In this document: in pieces, positions 51,082-59,678 of the stretch | Position numbering within the stretch: the stretch's first letter is position 1 | Layout: every line of letters begins with the position of its first letter | Assembly (NCBI RefSeq): GCF_009729075.1 | Contig: NZ_VTGY01000015.1 | Coordinates: 392,508 to 456,507 of the forward strand | DNA: 64,000 nucleotides | Reading direction: 5' to 3' | Source of the DNA: Mycolicibacterium sp. CBMA 226 | GTDB taxonomy: Bacteria > Actinomycetota > Actinomycetes > Mycobacteriales > Mycobacteriaceae | Translations under genes and position numbers: made by a program | Notes under the pieces: model-generated | What the model saw: only the letters and a program-made list of their open reading frames with translations | Databases searched by the model: none | Told to the model about the DNA's origin: nothing

Positions 51082-51915
51082 TCAGCCGAACTCGAGCAGC
51101 GTCATGGCCGGCCGGACAGGGTCGAGGAGCGGCGTTCGGTGTGCCACCCACAACAGCGCGTTGAGGAGCCGGCCACGGGCAGTGGGGGCGGGCACATCGT
51201 GTACCGACCGGATCCCGGGCACGATGTCGATCAACCGCGCGGCCTCGCTCGCGGACATCGTGAACGGCATCGGCGGCACCCGGTAGCTCCGCGACATCCG
51301 CATCCCGCGGCCGATCAACTTGGCGAACAGCGCCGGTGGCAGGTCGAACATCATCCGTCCGCCCGGAAAGCGTTTGGCGCACGCGGCGATCAGACCCATC
51401 GACTCCTCGGGCTGCAGATACATCAGCAATCCTTCGGCGGTGATGAAGACGCCCTCGGAGGTGTCGACCCGGTCCATCCAGCTGTAGTCGAGGGCGGACT
51501 GTGCGCATACGTCGACGCGGTCGGACGGTGGCAGCAGTTGGTTGCGCACCTCGATCATCGGCGGCAAATCGACTGTCAACCAACGGAACTGGTCGCCGAC
51601 GCCGCCGGCCGAGATGCGGTAGAAGCTGGTCTGCAGGCCTTCGGCGAGGGCCACCACGGTGGCCTTGGGATGATCGCGAAGGTAGTCGCGGGTCGCCCGG
51701 TCGAAGGCCAACGACCGCAGGGCCATGTCCTGCCGGTGCGCCGGCCCGAATTTCGCGAAGTCGAAGTGGATGCGGTCGGCGACCTCGACCGCGACCGGGT
51801 CGTCGAGGATCCGATCCGGCCGGCGGGCCTCGTTGGCGCGGACCTGCAGCGTCAGCAGTGCGGTCTCCGAGACGCCGGTTAGCGAGGTGCCGTCGATCTT
51901 CTGCGGTGAACTCAT
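51082..51915 (-). CDS. Class I SAM methyltransferase, leucine-carboxyl/polyketide O-methyltransferase family
   Basis: 277 residues; its ATG overlaps the stop of the DUF1697 gene. LCM-family pattern: SETALLTLQVRANEARRPDRILDDPVA at the start, AEGLQTSFYRI (SAM loop), VDLPPMIEVRNQLLP and FITAEGLLMYLQPEE. Methylates a carboxyl or hydroxyl group of an unknown substrate. Corresponds to Rv1153c (omt) by position. Confidence 0.9.
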   Translation of the reverse strand: MSSPQKIDGTSLTGVSETALLTLQVRANEARRPDRILDDPVAVEVADRIHFDFAKFGPAHRQDMALRSLAFDRATRDYLRDHPKATVVALAEGLQTSFYRISAGGVGDQFRWLTVDLPPMIEVRNQLLPPSDRVDVCAQSALDYSWMDRVDTSEGVFITAEGLLMYLQPEESMGLIAACAKRFPGGRMMFDLPPALFAKLIGRGMRMSRSYRVPPMPFTMSASEAARLIDIVPGIRSVHDVPAPTARGRLLNALLWVAHRTPLLDPVRPAMTLLEFG

Positions 51916-52433
51916 AGGGCGGCCAGCACTTTCTCGACGGTGCGCAGGTTGCGGGTGGTGGTGGACGATTTGTAACGCTTCTTGGCCATGGTTTTGCTGA
52001 GCGGGCTGTCCAGCGTGCTGCCGCGGGCCACCTGCCAGTACAGGACGCCGTGACCGCGCTGGATCGTGCCACCGGAGGTGGGCGTCAGGGCGGCCAATTC
52101 GTCCAGCACCTCGGGGTCGCTGACGAACGTGATGTACGAATGATGCCCGTCGACTTCGCGTTCGAACGGGTAGTCCGCCGAGATGGTCCGGAGTTCGTCC
52201 ATCGGGTACACCAGTACCCAGGCGTCGTACCCGAACGATTCCCGCAGCGCCGCTTCGGCTTTCGTGCGGACGGTCGCTGCCTTCGCTGAGCTGGACAGCA
52301 CGACGTTGCCACTGGCGAGCAGGGTCTTGACCTCGTCGAAGCCGGCCTGCTGGAAGGCGGCCGCCACGTCGGCCATCTTCAGATTCACGCCGCCGACGTT
52401 GACGCCGCGCAGGAACACCGCGTAGCGCGTCAT
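51912..52433 (-). CDS. DUF1697 domain-containing protein
   Basis: 173 residues from ATG 52433. DUF1697 pattern: YAVFLRGVNVGG-NLKMADV at the start, LLASGNVVLSS, and the late WQVARGSTLDSPLSKTMAKKRY-SSTTTRNLRTVEKV. A conserved alpha/beta protein without known activity. Translationally coupled to the methyltransferase. Confidence 0.9.
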   Translation of the reverse strand: MTRYAVFLRGVNVGGVNLKMADVAAAFQQAGFDEVKTLLASGNVVLSSSAKAATVRTKAEAALRESFGYDAWVLVYPMDELRTISADYPFEREVDGHHSYITFVSDPEVLDELAALTPTSGGTIQRGHGVLYWQVARGSTLDSPLSKTMAKKRYKSSTTTRNLRTVEKVLAAL

Positions 52434-52487
52434 GGGAACTCCGTCATGAAGCCCAATGGTAGGCAGTTGCGCCGTACGCTGGGTGCC

Positions 52488-52931
52488 ATGACCCGTCAGG
52501 TCTTCGAAGACAAGCTGCTGGCACTGATCAGCGACAATTCGCTCGGCGTGCTGGCCACCATCAAACGCGACGGTCGACCGCAGTTGTCGAACGTGTCCTA
52601 CTACTTCGACCCGCGGGCCGTCACCATCGGGGTGTCGATCACCGAACCAAGGGCCAAGACCCGCAACCTGCGGCGGGATCCGCGGGCGTCGATCTATGTG
52701 CGGTCCGACGACGGCTGGGCGTACGCGGTGGCAGAGGGCGATGCGGTGCTGAGCCCGCCGGCCGCGGCACCCGACGACGACACCGTCGAGGGGCTGATTG
52801 CCTTGTACCGCAACATCTCCGGTGAGCACCCGGACTGGGACGACTACCGACGTGCGATGGTCGCCGATCGCCGGGTGCTGCTCACCATGCCCATAACGCA
52901 CTTGTACGGGCTGCCTCCGGGCGTGCGCTGA
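52488..52931 (+). CDS. PPOX-class F420-dependent oxidoreductase (Rv1155-like)
   Basis: 147 residues from ATG 52488; a longer frame starts at 52446. Split-barrel flavin/F420 fold: GVLATIKRDGRPQLSNVSYYFDPR, ITEPRAKTRNLRRDPRAS and the C-terminal RVLLTMPITHLYGLPPG. This matches Rv1155 closely as I remember it, an F420-binding family whose natural substrate is uncertain. Divergent from DUF1697. Confidence 0.93.
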   Translation: MTRQVFEDKLLALISDNSLGVLATIKRDGRPQLSNVSYYFDPRAVTIGVSITEPRAKTRNLRRDPRASIYVRSDDGWAYAVAEGDAVLSPPAAAPDDDTVEGLIALYRNISGEHPDWDDYRRAMVADRRVLLTMPITHLYGLPPGVR

Positions 52932-52949
52932 ACGCGCTAGTCTGCGTTC

Positions 52950-53138
52950 ATGGCCGAGAACTCCGCCGAAGGTTCAGCATCGTCCGACGAGACCAAGCGC
53001 AAATTCCGCGAGGCGCTCGAGCGTAAGAAGGCCGGCTCTGCCGGCGGCACCGCCCACCGGGACGGCGGGGCCAAGAATTCCAAGTCGCATGGTGCGGCCG
53101 GCGGTGGTCGCCGGGAATTCCGCCGCAAGAGCGGCTAG
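52950..53138 (+). CDS. DUF5302 small protein
   Basis: 62 residues, Lys/Arg/Gly-rich, with SSDETKRKFREALERKKA helix then a flexible GGTAHRDGGAKNSKSH and basic end. Matches the DUF5302 pattern of small actinobacterial proteins. No known role; the basic tail could bind nucleic acid. Starts 18 nt after the F420 gene, likely co-transcribed; its stop overlaps the convergent acyltransferase gene by 4 nt. Confidence 0.78.
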   Translation: MAENSAEGSASSDETKRKFREALERKKAGSAGGTAHRDGGAKNSKSHGAAGGGRREFRRKSG

Positions 53139-54418
53139 TCCCGGGCCAATGCCCGAGCCGTGACGAGCGCCGCCAGTAGCACCGAAACGCACTGCAGGCC
53201 GGTGTCTTTCAGGCCCCAGCCGACCGACGCCAGCGTCGCGGCGCCGGCGATCACCAACAGCGTGCCGACGGCTACGCTGCGCCAGCCCGGTGCCGAGACC
53301 GTACCGCCGTCCCACAGCGGTAGCGGGTTGTTCTCCAGCGGTCGCAGCAGGAGGAACAGCCCGGCGACCAGCGCCGCCATGATCGTCAGCTGGTAGACGC
53401 TCAAGACCAGGAAGTGTGGCTGGCCGGGGTAGCGGGGCAGTCCCGCGAGATCGAAGGCCAGGTGCATACCGAGCAGTGCGGGCATGTGCCACAGGTAGAG
53501 CGTCATGGCGCCGGTGTTGCCGATCACCGCCAGGCGCCACACCTGCGGCCGGGCGGCCCAGCGGCTGATGGCCGGGGCGGCCGCAATGGCGAACGCGCAC
53601 ATCATGATTGCGTGACCGGCCAGCAGCAGCGACGGCGGCGTCATGTTCTTGATGTGCTGCGTCTCGATGCCAACCAGGCTCAGCTCGTACGGGCCGGCCC
53701 AGACCAGCGCCACGTTCAGCGCCAGCATGGCCAGACCGAGTCGCAGCGCCGCCGTGGTGGTCAGCAGCCCACGGCGGTACGCCACCCCGAACATGCCGGG
53801 GATCAGCCACACCACGAAGTTCACATAGCCCAGCGCCGACCAGGAGTGGTCGTTGATGCGGATGGCGTCGACGAGCGCGACCAGGGCGTAGGTGCCGGCC
53901 ACCGACGCGACGAGCTGGGGCACCGTAGTGATTCGCACCAGCAGCGGCACTGCGGCCAGCACCATGACGTAGGCGCCCAGGAACCACAGCAGCTGAGTGC
54001 TGATGCCTGCGATGGGTTCGTAGACATGGATCGGCAACAGCGGCTTGAGGATCAGCAGCCCCGCGGCCCAGAACGCCAGGTAGAAGAACACCGGACGGTA
54101 CAGCCGGGTGCAGCGCTTGAGCAGCCAACCGCCCCAGCTCGTCCCGCTGCGGTACGAGCCGGCCGAGACCGCGACGCCCGCGAAGAAGAACAGCGGCATG
54201 ATTTGAAACACCCAGGTCAGTGCCTGGACCACCACCGAGGTGGTGAGCAGGTTGCCCCACCGGAACACGTCGTGGTCGATGATGCTGGTAGCCATGATCG
54301 TGTGACCGGCGACGACGCCGACCAGTGAGACGATGCGGATGACGTCGATGGCGCGGTCACGGTCGGCCGGCGTGCGCTGTGCGATCTCGGCAGCAGAAGG
54401 AAAGACGCGGGTGGTCAT
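53135..54418 (-). CDS. Acyltransferase family 3 membrane protein
   Basis: 427 residues, about ten to eleven membrane helices. The conserved early motif RDRAIDVIRIVSLVGVVAGH (with the H) and the helix with MPLFFFAGVAVSAGS resemble OafA/NodX-type acyltransferases that decorate extracellular sugars or lipids. Ribosome site AAAGG near ATG. Substrate unknown. Lies upstream of no obvious partner. Confidence 0.88.
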   Translation of the reverse strand: MTTRVFPSAAEIAQRTPADRDRAIDVIRIVSLVGVVAGHTIMATSIIDHDVFRWGNLLTTSVVVQALTWVFQIMPLFFFAGVAVSAGSYRSGTSWGGWLLKRCTRLYRPVFFYLAFWAAGLLILKPLLPIHVYEPIAGISTQLLWFLGAYVMVLAAVPLLVRITTVPQLVASVAGTYALVALVDAIRINDHSWSALGYVNFVVWLIPGMFGVAYRRGLLTTTAALRLGLAMLALNVALVWAGPYELSLVGIETQHIKNMTPPSLLLAGHAIMMCAFAIAAAPAISRWAARPQVWRLAVIGNTGAMTLYLWHMPALLGMHLAFDLAGLPRYPGQPHFLVLSVYQLTIMAALVAGLFLLLRPLENNPLPLWDGGTVSAPGWRSVAVGTLLVIAGAATLASVGWGLKDTGLQCVSVLLAALVTARALARD

Positions 54419-54462
54419 GCCTTTGAACGTAAGGGGCAGGCCCCTAGGTATTGCTACTCAAA

Positions 54463-55683
54463 TCAAGCTGACCTGCGGCGTTCCTGCCAGAGGACAGCGG
54501 CGAGGCACACGGCCGCCAGGGCGGCGATGACGACGGCGAAGCTGACTCCGGCAGCCTGCAGGCCCCAGCGCTGGGCCGCGAAGCCGAGGCTGACGACCGG
54601 CAGTGAGATGGCCACGTAGGCCACCACGAAGTACGTCGAACTGACTTCGGCGCGCCGCTCCGTCGCGGTGCCTTCGACGACGGCCGCCAGCCCGCGGCTG
54701 AAGCTGATGCCCTGCCCGACGCCGGCCACGACAGCTGCGGCCAGAAGACCGGCAAGTGACGAAAATCGCAGTGCCACAGCCAGAATCACCATGCCCGCGA
54801 CCAGGATGGCGCAGCCGAGCGCGACGGCCCGCGGGGGATGGAGGTGTCGTCCCGCCAGCTGAGCGGCAGCGGAGGCGACGAAGATCGATGCCGCGACGGC
54901 GCCGCCGACGGCGTGGTTGTCGATGCCGATGACGCTGCTGACGAACGACGGCGCCACGGCCGTGAACAGGCCCATCACCGCGAACCCGGCGAATGCGGCG
55001 GTGGCCGCGAGGGCGAACGTCGCGCGCACCTCGGCGGGGACCGACAGCCGCTGGAAGCCGATCCGACCGGCACGGCTCGAGGTTTCGGGGACCAGCCACA
55101 CCGCGGCGATGGCCAGCACTGCCAGCACGATGTGCACGATGAACGGCAGCTGCAGCGGATGCGGCGCGTACTGGACCAGCAGGCCGGCCACGACCGGGCC
55201 GGCGCCCAGCCCGCCGATGTTGGCGATGGTCGCGCCGGCTGCGGCCTGCTCCCGGCGATCCTCCGGCACGGACTCGACGACGGCCGCCGTCGCGGTGCCG
55301 GTGAAGATGCCTGCCGACAAGCCCGACAGCAGCCGGCCCACCAGCAGCAACGGCACGCTGTCGGCATAGAGGAAGACGACGGCGCTGGCGATGGCCGCGA
55401 GCGCCCCGGCGATCAGTACCGGCCGTCGGCCGATTGCGTCGGACCAGCGGCCGAACAGCAGCAGCGCGGCCAGCACGCCGATGGCGTAGGCCGAGAAGAT
55501 GACCGTTGTGGTCAGTACCGCGAAGTGCAGGTTGTGGGCGTAGAGCGCGTAGATCGGCGTCGGCAGCGTGGTGCCCAACATGATGGCGGCGAAGGCGTAG
55601 GCCAGTAGCGGGAAGCCAAGGCGCGAGGTCACGGTTCGAGTCTGGAGCACGGGTACGGCAACAAGCGCGCGACCCGCTGGCAT
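54463..55683 (-). CDS. MFS transporter
   Basis: 406 residues from ATG 55683 (GTG 55632 is an alternative). Twelve helices, motif A GRWSDAIGRRPVL between helices 2 and 3 and a second-half pattern of the drug-efflux type with GVGQGISFSRGLA. Directly downstream of the XRE-cupin regulator gene (2 nt gap), so probably controlled by it. Substrate unknown. Confidence 0.88.
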   Translation of the reverse strand: MPAGRALVAVPVLQTRTVTSRLGFPLLAYAFAAIMLGTTLPTPIYALYAHNLHFAVLTTTVIFSAYAIGVLAALLLFGRWSDAIGRRPVLIAGALAAIASAVVFLYADSVPLLLVGRLLSGLSAGIFTGTATAAVVESVPEDRREQAAAGATIANIGGLGAGPVVAGLLVQYAPHPLQLPFIVHIVLAVLAIAAVWLVPETSSRAGRIGFQRLSVPAEVRATFALAATAAFAGFAVMGLFTAVAPSFVSSVIGIDNHAVGGAVAASIFVASAAAQLAGRHLHPPRAVALGCAILVAGMVILAVALRFSSLAGLLAAAVVAGVGQGISFSRGLAAVVEGTATERRAEVSSTYFVVAYVAISLPVVSLGFAAQRWGLQAAGVSFAVVIAALAAVCLAAVLWQERRRSA

Positions 55684-55686
55684 TCC

Positions 55687-56208
55687 TCAGCGGCGCGGCG
55701 CGGGGGAGGTTACGACGATCACCTCGGCGGTCTCGTCGCCGACCTGACGAAGTTTGTGCTGCGTGGCGGCGTCGAAGTAGGCGCAATCACCGGTGGCCAG
55801 TTCGACGAGGCGGCCGTCGTAGTTGAGCTCGACCTTCCCGGCGTGGACGAACACGAACTCCTGGCCGGGATGTGTGGGGTGGGCATGGGCGGTGAACTGG
55901 CGGCCCGGGCGCGCCAGGAACGGTGCCATGGCCTTGCCGAGCATGCCCGCCGCGATGGCGTGATTGCGCCCGTTTCCGCGCTCCGACGCGTGCTCGACGG
56001 TGAAAGTGCTGACTTCGGGATCGTCGGAAAAGAGTTGTGCCACATCGACATCGAGCGTTCGCGAGATTTTGAGTGCGGCGGCGATCGACGGTACGCTCTG
56101 GCCGCGCTCGACCTTCGACAGGTAGCTCTTGGTCAGCCCCGTACCAGCTGCCAGCTCCTCCAGCGTCATCCCGCGTTGCTGACGCACCGCACGCAACAAG
56201 CCACTCAC
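55687..56208 (-). CDS. XRE-family regulator with cupin sensor domain
   Basis: 173 residues, GTG start. HTH of the XRE type at residues 3-55 (LRAVRQQRGMTLEELAAGTGLTKSYLSKVERG in parts) and a cupin domain with HPGQEFVFVHAGKVELNYDG, plus HKLRQVG near the end. Such proteins sense small organic ligands. Probably controls the MFS gene and the divergent aldolase operon through the palindrome at 56237-56249. Confidence 0.92.
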   Translation of the reverse strand: MSGLLRAVRQQRGMTLEELAAGTGLTKSYLSKVERGQSVPSIAAALKISRTLDVDVAQLFSDDPEVSTFTVEHASERGNGRNHAIAAGMLGKAMAPFLARPGRQFTAHAHPTHPGQEFVFVHAGKVELNYDGRLVELATGDCAYFDAATQHKLRQVGDETAEVIVVTSPAPRR

Positions 56209-56226
56209 GCCGCCCAGGATATCTCA

Positions 56227-56256
56227 TTGACTGCGTGACACAATGTGTCCTATGGT
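56227..56256 (+). promoter_or_regulatory. Promoter with palindrome upstream of the aldolase operon
   Basis: TTGACT (56227-56232) and TATGGT (56251-56256), 18 nt apart, flank a perfect GACACA-A-TGTGTC palindrome (56237-56249). A second ATGTGTC half-site follows at about 56262. Likely XRE-cupin operator within the aldolase promoter. Confidence 0.6.
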
Positions 56257-56309
56257 CTGCAATGTGTCATAGGGGTGCGGTGACGCGCCGAAGTCGAGGG
56301 GAGTGCCGA

Positions 56310-57095
56310 ATGACCGACACCATGCACGATTCCAAGAGCACGCTGATGCAGCGCGCCGAGGACGGATTGAACCGTCATATCGCGGAGTCCAACTGGACCG
56401 TCCGCGAGAAGCTGGCGCTGACCTGCCGGGCGTTGTTCGACGCCGGACATGATTCGGGCCTCGCCGGGCAGATCACCGCCCGCGCGGAGGAGCCGGGCAC
56501 GTACTACACGCAGCGCCTCGGGCTGGGTTTCGACGAGATCACCGCGGGCAACCTACTGCTCGTCGACGAAGACCTCAATGTCCTCGACGGTGGCGGAATG
56601 GCCAACCCCGCCAACCGCTTTCACTCGTGGATCTACCGGGCTCGGCCCGACGTGAACTGCATCGTGCACACGCATCCGTTCCACGTCGCGGCGCTGTCGA
56701 TGCTCGAAGTCCCGTTGGTCGTGTCGCAGATGGACATCGCGCCGCTGTACGACGACTGCGCTTTCCTGGCGGACTGGCCGGGTGTTCCGGTGGGCAACGA
56801 AGAAGGCGAGATCATCTCCGGCGCGCTCGGGGACAAGAAGGCCATCCTGCTGGCCCACCACGGCCAGGTGGTGGCCGGCGCGAGCGTCGAGGAAGCCTGC
56901 TCCCTGGCCATGCTCATCGAACGTGGGGCGGAGCTCCAGCTGGCCGCCATGGCTGCCGGCACCATCGCTCCGTTGCCGGACCGGCTGGCCCGCGAGGCCC
57001 ACGACTGGACGCTGACGCCCAAGCGCAGCGTCGCCAACTTCGCCTACTACGCCCGGCGTGCCCAGGTTCGCCACCCCGACGCCGTCGACCACTGA
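56310..57095 (+). CDS. Class II aldolase/adducin family protein
   Basis: 261 residues from ATG 56310, GAGGGGAG upstream. Zinc ligands in HTHPFH (His120, His122) and a late LAHHGQ; Glu/Asp-rich substrate loop. The group includes L-fuculose-phosphate aldolase and decarboxylase-like members; which reaction occurs here is not clear. Followed by a DHDPS-family lyase in the same operon, so one small-molecule catabolic route seems likely. Confidence 0.9.
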   Translation: MTDTMHDSKSTLMQRAEDGLNRHIAESNWTVREKLALTCRALFDAGHDSGLAGQITARAEEPGTYYTQRLGLGFDEITAGNLLLVDEDLNVLDGGGMANPANRFHSWIYRARPDVNCIVHTHPFHVAALSMLEVPLVVSQMDIAPLYDDCAFLADWPGVPVGNEEGEIISGALGDKKAILLAHHGQVVAGASVEEACSLAMLIERGAELQLAAMAAGTIAPLPDRLAREAHDWTLTPKRSVANFAYYARRAQVRHPDAVDH

Positions 57096-57137
57096 CCACC
57101 TCAGAGAACACTGACCACCCAGAAAGGACCTGACCTC

Positions 57138-58016
57138 ATGACCGATATCCACGGTATAATCGCCTACCCGATCACCCCGTTCACCGCTGACGGCGGCAAC
57201 GTCGACACCGACACGCTGGCTGCCGTCGTCGAGCAACTCGTCAGCACCGGCGCCCACGCCATCGCACCGCTCGGCAGCACCGGCGAATCCGCGTACCTCA
57301 CCGAAGCCGAGTTCGACGCCGTCGTCGACACCACCGTGGCCACCGTCAGCGGCCGTGTCCCCGTCATCGTCGGAGCCTCGGATCTGACCACTGCCAACAC
57401 CATTCGGCGTGCGCGGTACGCGCAGCAGGCCGGCGCAGACGCGGTCATGGTCCTGCCGATCTCCTACTGGAAGCTGAACGAGCGGGAGATCGTCCAGCAC
57501 TACGCCGGCATCTCGGCCGCGGTCGACCTGCCGATCATGGTGTACAACAACCCCGCCACCAGCGGCATCGACATGGGCCCCGAACTGCTCGTGCGGATGT
57601 TCAACGACATCGACAACGTGCGCATGGTCAAGGAATCCACCGGCGACCTCACCCGGATGCTGCGCATCAAGGAGCTCTCCGGGGGGACGCTGCCGTTCTA
57701 CAACGGCAGCAACCCACTTGTGCTCGACGCCCTGCTCGCCGGGGCGTCCGGATGGTGCACCGCCGCACCGAATCTGCGTCCGCAACCGTGTCTCGATCTG
57801 TACGACGCCGTGCGGCGCGGTGACACCGCACGCGCACAGGAGATTTACGACGATCTCGCGCCGCTGCTGCGCTTCATCGTCGCCGGCGGGCTGCCGACGA
57901 CCGTCAAGGCCGGACTGGAGCTGCTGGGCCGCGATGCCGGCGATCCGCGTCCGCCACTGTTGCCGCTCGACGAGGCCGGCCGCGCGGAACTCAAAGGGCT
58001 GCTCGCCAGTGCGTGA
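57138..58016 (+). CDS. Dihydrodipicolinate synthase/N-acetylneuraminate lyase family aldolase
   Basis: 292 residues with AAAGGA upstream. TIM-barrel lyase: GSTGE (residues 46-50), Tyr136 in YNNP and Schiff-base Lys165 in MVKESTG. GSNP in the second half replaces DHDPS-specific arginine regions, so this is probably a pyruvate- or keto-acid-type aldolase of the wider family, not lysine biosynthesis. Coupled with the class II aldolase gene. Confidence 0.92.
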   Translation: MTDIHGIIAYPITPFTADGGNVDTDTLAAVVEQLVSTGAHAIAPLGSTGESAYLTEAEFDAVVDTTVATVSGRVPVIVGASDLTTANTIRRARYAQQAGADAVMVLPISYWKLNEREIVQHYAGISAAVDLPIMVYNNPATSGIDMGPELLVRMFNDIDNVRMVKESTGDLTRMLRIKELSGGTLPFYNGSNPLVLDALLAGASGWCTAAPNLRPQPCLDLYDAVRRGDTARAQEIYDDLAPLLRFIVAGGLPTTVKAGLELLGRDAGDPRPPLLPLDEAGRAELKGLLASA

Positions 58017-58073
58017 GAGCGGCTACTGAATCGTCGTGATCGGGTGCGCCGACCAGGGTCCTAGACTGGCGTG

Positions 58074-58652
58074 ATGTCGAAGCTGCAGCTGGTTCAGGAG
58101 CCGTCCGCCGACGCACTGCTCGAGTCCAACCCGTTCGCACTGCTGGTCGGGATGCTCTTGGATCAACAGATTCCGATGGAAGTGGCGTTCGCCGGTCCGA
58201 AGAAGCTCGAGGACCGGATGGGCGGCCTGGACGCCCGCGCGATCGCCGACTACAACCCCGACAAGTTCGCCGAGCTTTTCGCGCAAACCCCTGCCGTGCA
58301 CCGCTTTCCGGGTTCCATGGCCAAGCGTGTCCAGGCACTGTCGCAGGTGATCGTCGACGAGTACGACGGCAATGCCGCCGCACTCTGGACCGTCGGTGAT
58401 CCCGACGGCAAGGAAGTGCTGCGCCGGCTCAAGGCGCTGCCCGGGTTCGGTGAGCAGAAGGCCAAAATCTTCCTGGCGCTGCTCGGTAAGCAGTATGGCG
58501 TCACGCCCGACGGCTGGCGCGCCGCGGCGGGTGACTACGGCAAGCCGGGCACGCACATGTCCGTCGCCGACGTCGTCGACAAGGGCTCACTGGACCAGGT
58601 GCGCGCCTACAAGAAGCAGATGAAGGCGGCCGCCAAAGCGGCGAAAAGCTAG
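58074..58652 (+). CDS. HhH-GPD-type DNA base-excision repair protein
   Basis: 192 residues from ATG 58074. Starts with NPFALLVGMLLDQQIPMEVAF and has a helix-hairpin-helix LKALPGFGEQKAKIFLALLG followed by VTPDGW, the pattern of the uncharacterised HhH-GPD actinobacterial family often mis-annotated as HesB/Fe-S. No Fe-S cysteines. Equivalent to Rv1156 by position. Glycosylase activity inferred from fold only. Confidence 0.85.
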   Translation: MSKLQLVQEPSADALLESNPFALLVGMLLDQQIPMEVAFAGPKKLEDRMGGLDARAIADYNPDKFAELFAQTPAVHRFPGSMAKRVQALSQVIVDEYDGNAAALWTVGDPDGKEVLRRLKALPGFGEQKAKIFLALLGKQYGVTPDGWRAAAGDYGKPGTHMSVADVVDKGSLDQVRAYKKQMKAAAKAAKS

Positions 58653-58718
58653 GTTGACGCTGCGCCCGCGGCGACTTGTGTCGAGTAGCTGGCGCCGTAG
58701 ACGCGGGATCAACGGAAT

Positions 58719-59381
58719 TCAGAGCGGCGGGCCGTCGAACCGCTCGCGGGTGGCGAACTCCGGCACCGGACGCCGCGTCAGCTTCGTCACCTGCTTGACG
58801 GGCTTGCCCAGCGGCAGCATGCAGGCCACTGCGTAGTTGTCGGGGATGCCGAGCAGTTCACGCACCTTGGGCTCCTGTGCCACCACCATGGTCGTGAGCA
58901 CGCCACCGTAACCCTCGTTGCGGGCGGCCAACAGGATGTTCCACACGAACGGGTAGATCGACGCTCCGCTGATCACGCCGATGCGATCCAGGTGCCGATC
59001 GAATGCTGCCGCCACGCCGAGATCCAGACACACCACAAGCACCACCTCAGCGCCCAGCAGTGTCCCGGTGACCATGCCGTCGGGCACCGGCGTCGCCTCG
59101 ACGACGGCCGGATCAACCCCGCAGGGCTGCAGCGGGTTCCACGGCCCTTCGCCGGCGGCGATCTGCGCGATGTACTGCCTGGCCCCGGGCTTGGACAGTT
59201 CGCCCAGCTGCTTGCGGGTTTCGACGTCACGCACCGCGATCACCCGCGCGCCCTGCCGGTTGCCACCACTCGGGGCGAAGCGCGCGTTGTCGAGGATGCG
59301 CTCGAGCACCTCGTCGGGCAGGGGCTCGCCGCTGAACTTGCGGACAGCCCCGGTCGTGCGCATGACGTCGTAAATCTCCAT
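58719..59381 (-). CDS. Nitroreductase family flavoprotein
   Basis: 220 residues from ATG 59381 (59393 also possible). FMN-binding nitroreductase pattern: MRTTGAVRKFSGEPLPDEVLERILDNARFAPSGGNRQ (in parts), EGYGGVLTTM, LGIPDNYAVACMLPLGKP. Similar mycobacterial enzymes may use F420 or NADPH and reduce quinones or nitro compounds. Convergent with the HhH-GPD gene and divergent from DUF1059. Confidence 0.92.
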   Translation of the reverse strand: MEIYDVMRTTGAVRKFSGEPLPDEVLERILDNARFAPSGGNRQGARVIAVRDVETRKQLGELSKPGARQYIAQIAAGEGPWNPLQPCGVDPAVVEATPVPDGMVTGTLLGAEVVLVVCLDLGVAAAFDRHLDRIGVISGASIYPFVWNILLAARNEGYGGVLTTMVVAQEPKVRELLGIPDNYAVACMLPLGKPVKQVTKLTRRPVPEFATRERFDGPPL

Positions 59382-59414
59382 ACCGACCATCATGCGTATG
59401 GGAAGGTGATGTGT

Positions 59415-59564
59415 ATGGCTAAGACACACTTGAATTGCCCCTGCGGCGAGGCGATTTCCGGCAACGACGAGGACGATCTGGTCGAGAAGGCGCAGGCCCA
59501 CCTCGCCGAGCAGCACCCCGGTCGTGAGTACGACCGGGAGATGATCCTCTTCATGGCCTACTGA
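59415..59564 (+). CDS. DUF1059 small protein
   Basis: 49 residues from ATG 59415; GGAAGG lies 7-9 nt upstream. MAKTHLNCPCGEAISG and the late HLAEQHPG give a Cys-x-Cys and two His pattern like the DUF1059 small metal-binding family. No known function. Ends before a terminator hairpin. Confidence 0.82.
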   Translation: MAKTHLNCPCGEAISGNDEDDLVEKAQAHLAEQHPGREYDREMILFMAY

Positions 59565-59576
59565 GCCAACCGAAAG

Positions 59577-59613
59577 GCGAGCGTGGCTGCCGTTGGGGGG
59601 TAGCCACGCTCGC
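59577..59613. terminator. 12-bp-stem hairpin terminator
   Basis: Perfect stem 59577-59588 with 59602-59613 (GCGAGCGTGGCT arm), 13-nt loop, 12 nt after the DUF1059 stop. No T-run. Confidence 0.78.
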
Positions 59614-59678
59614 TGCTGTCCGCGTGGCTCCGCAGGTCGCGGGGGTTTGACGGCCTGATCCAAGGGAATGCCTCGGGT

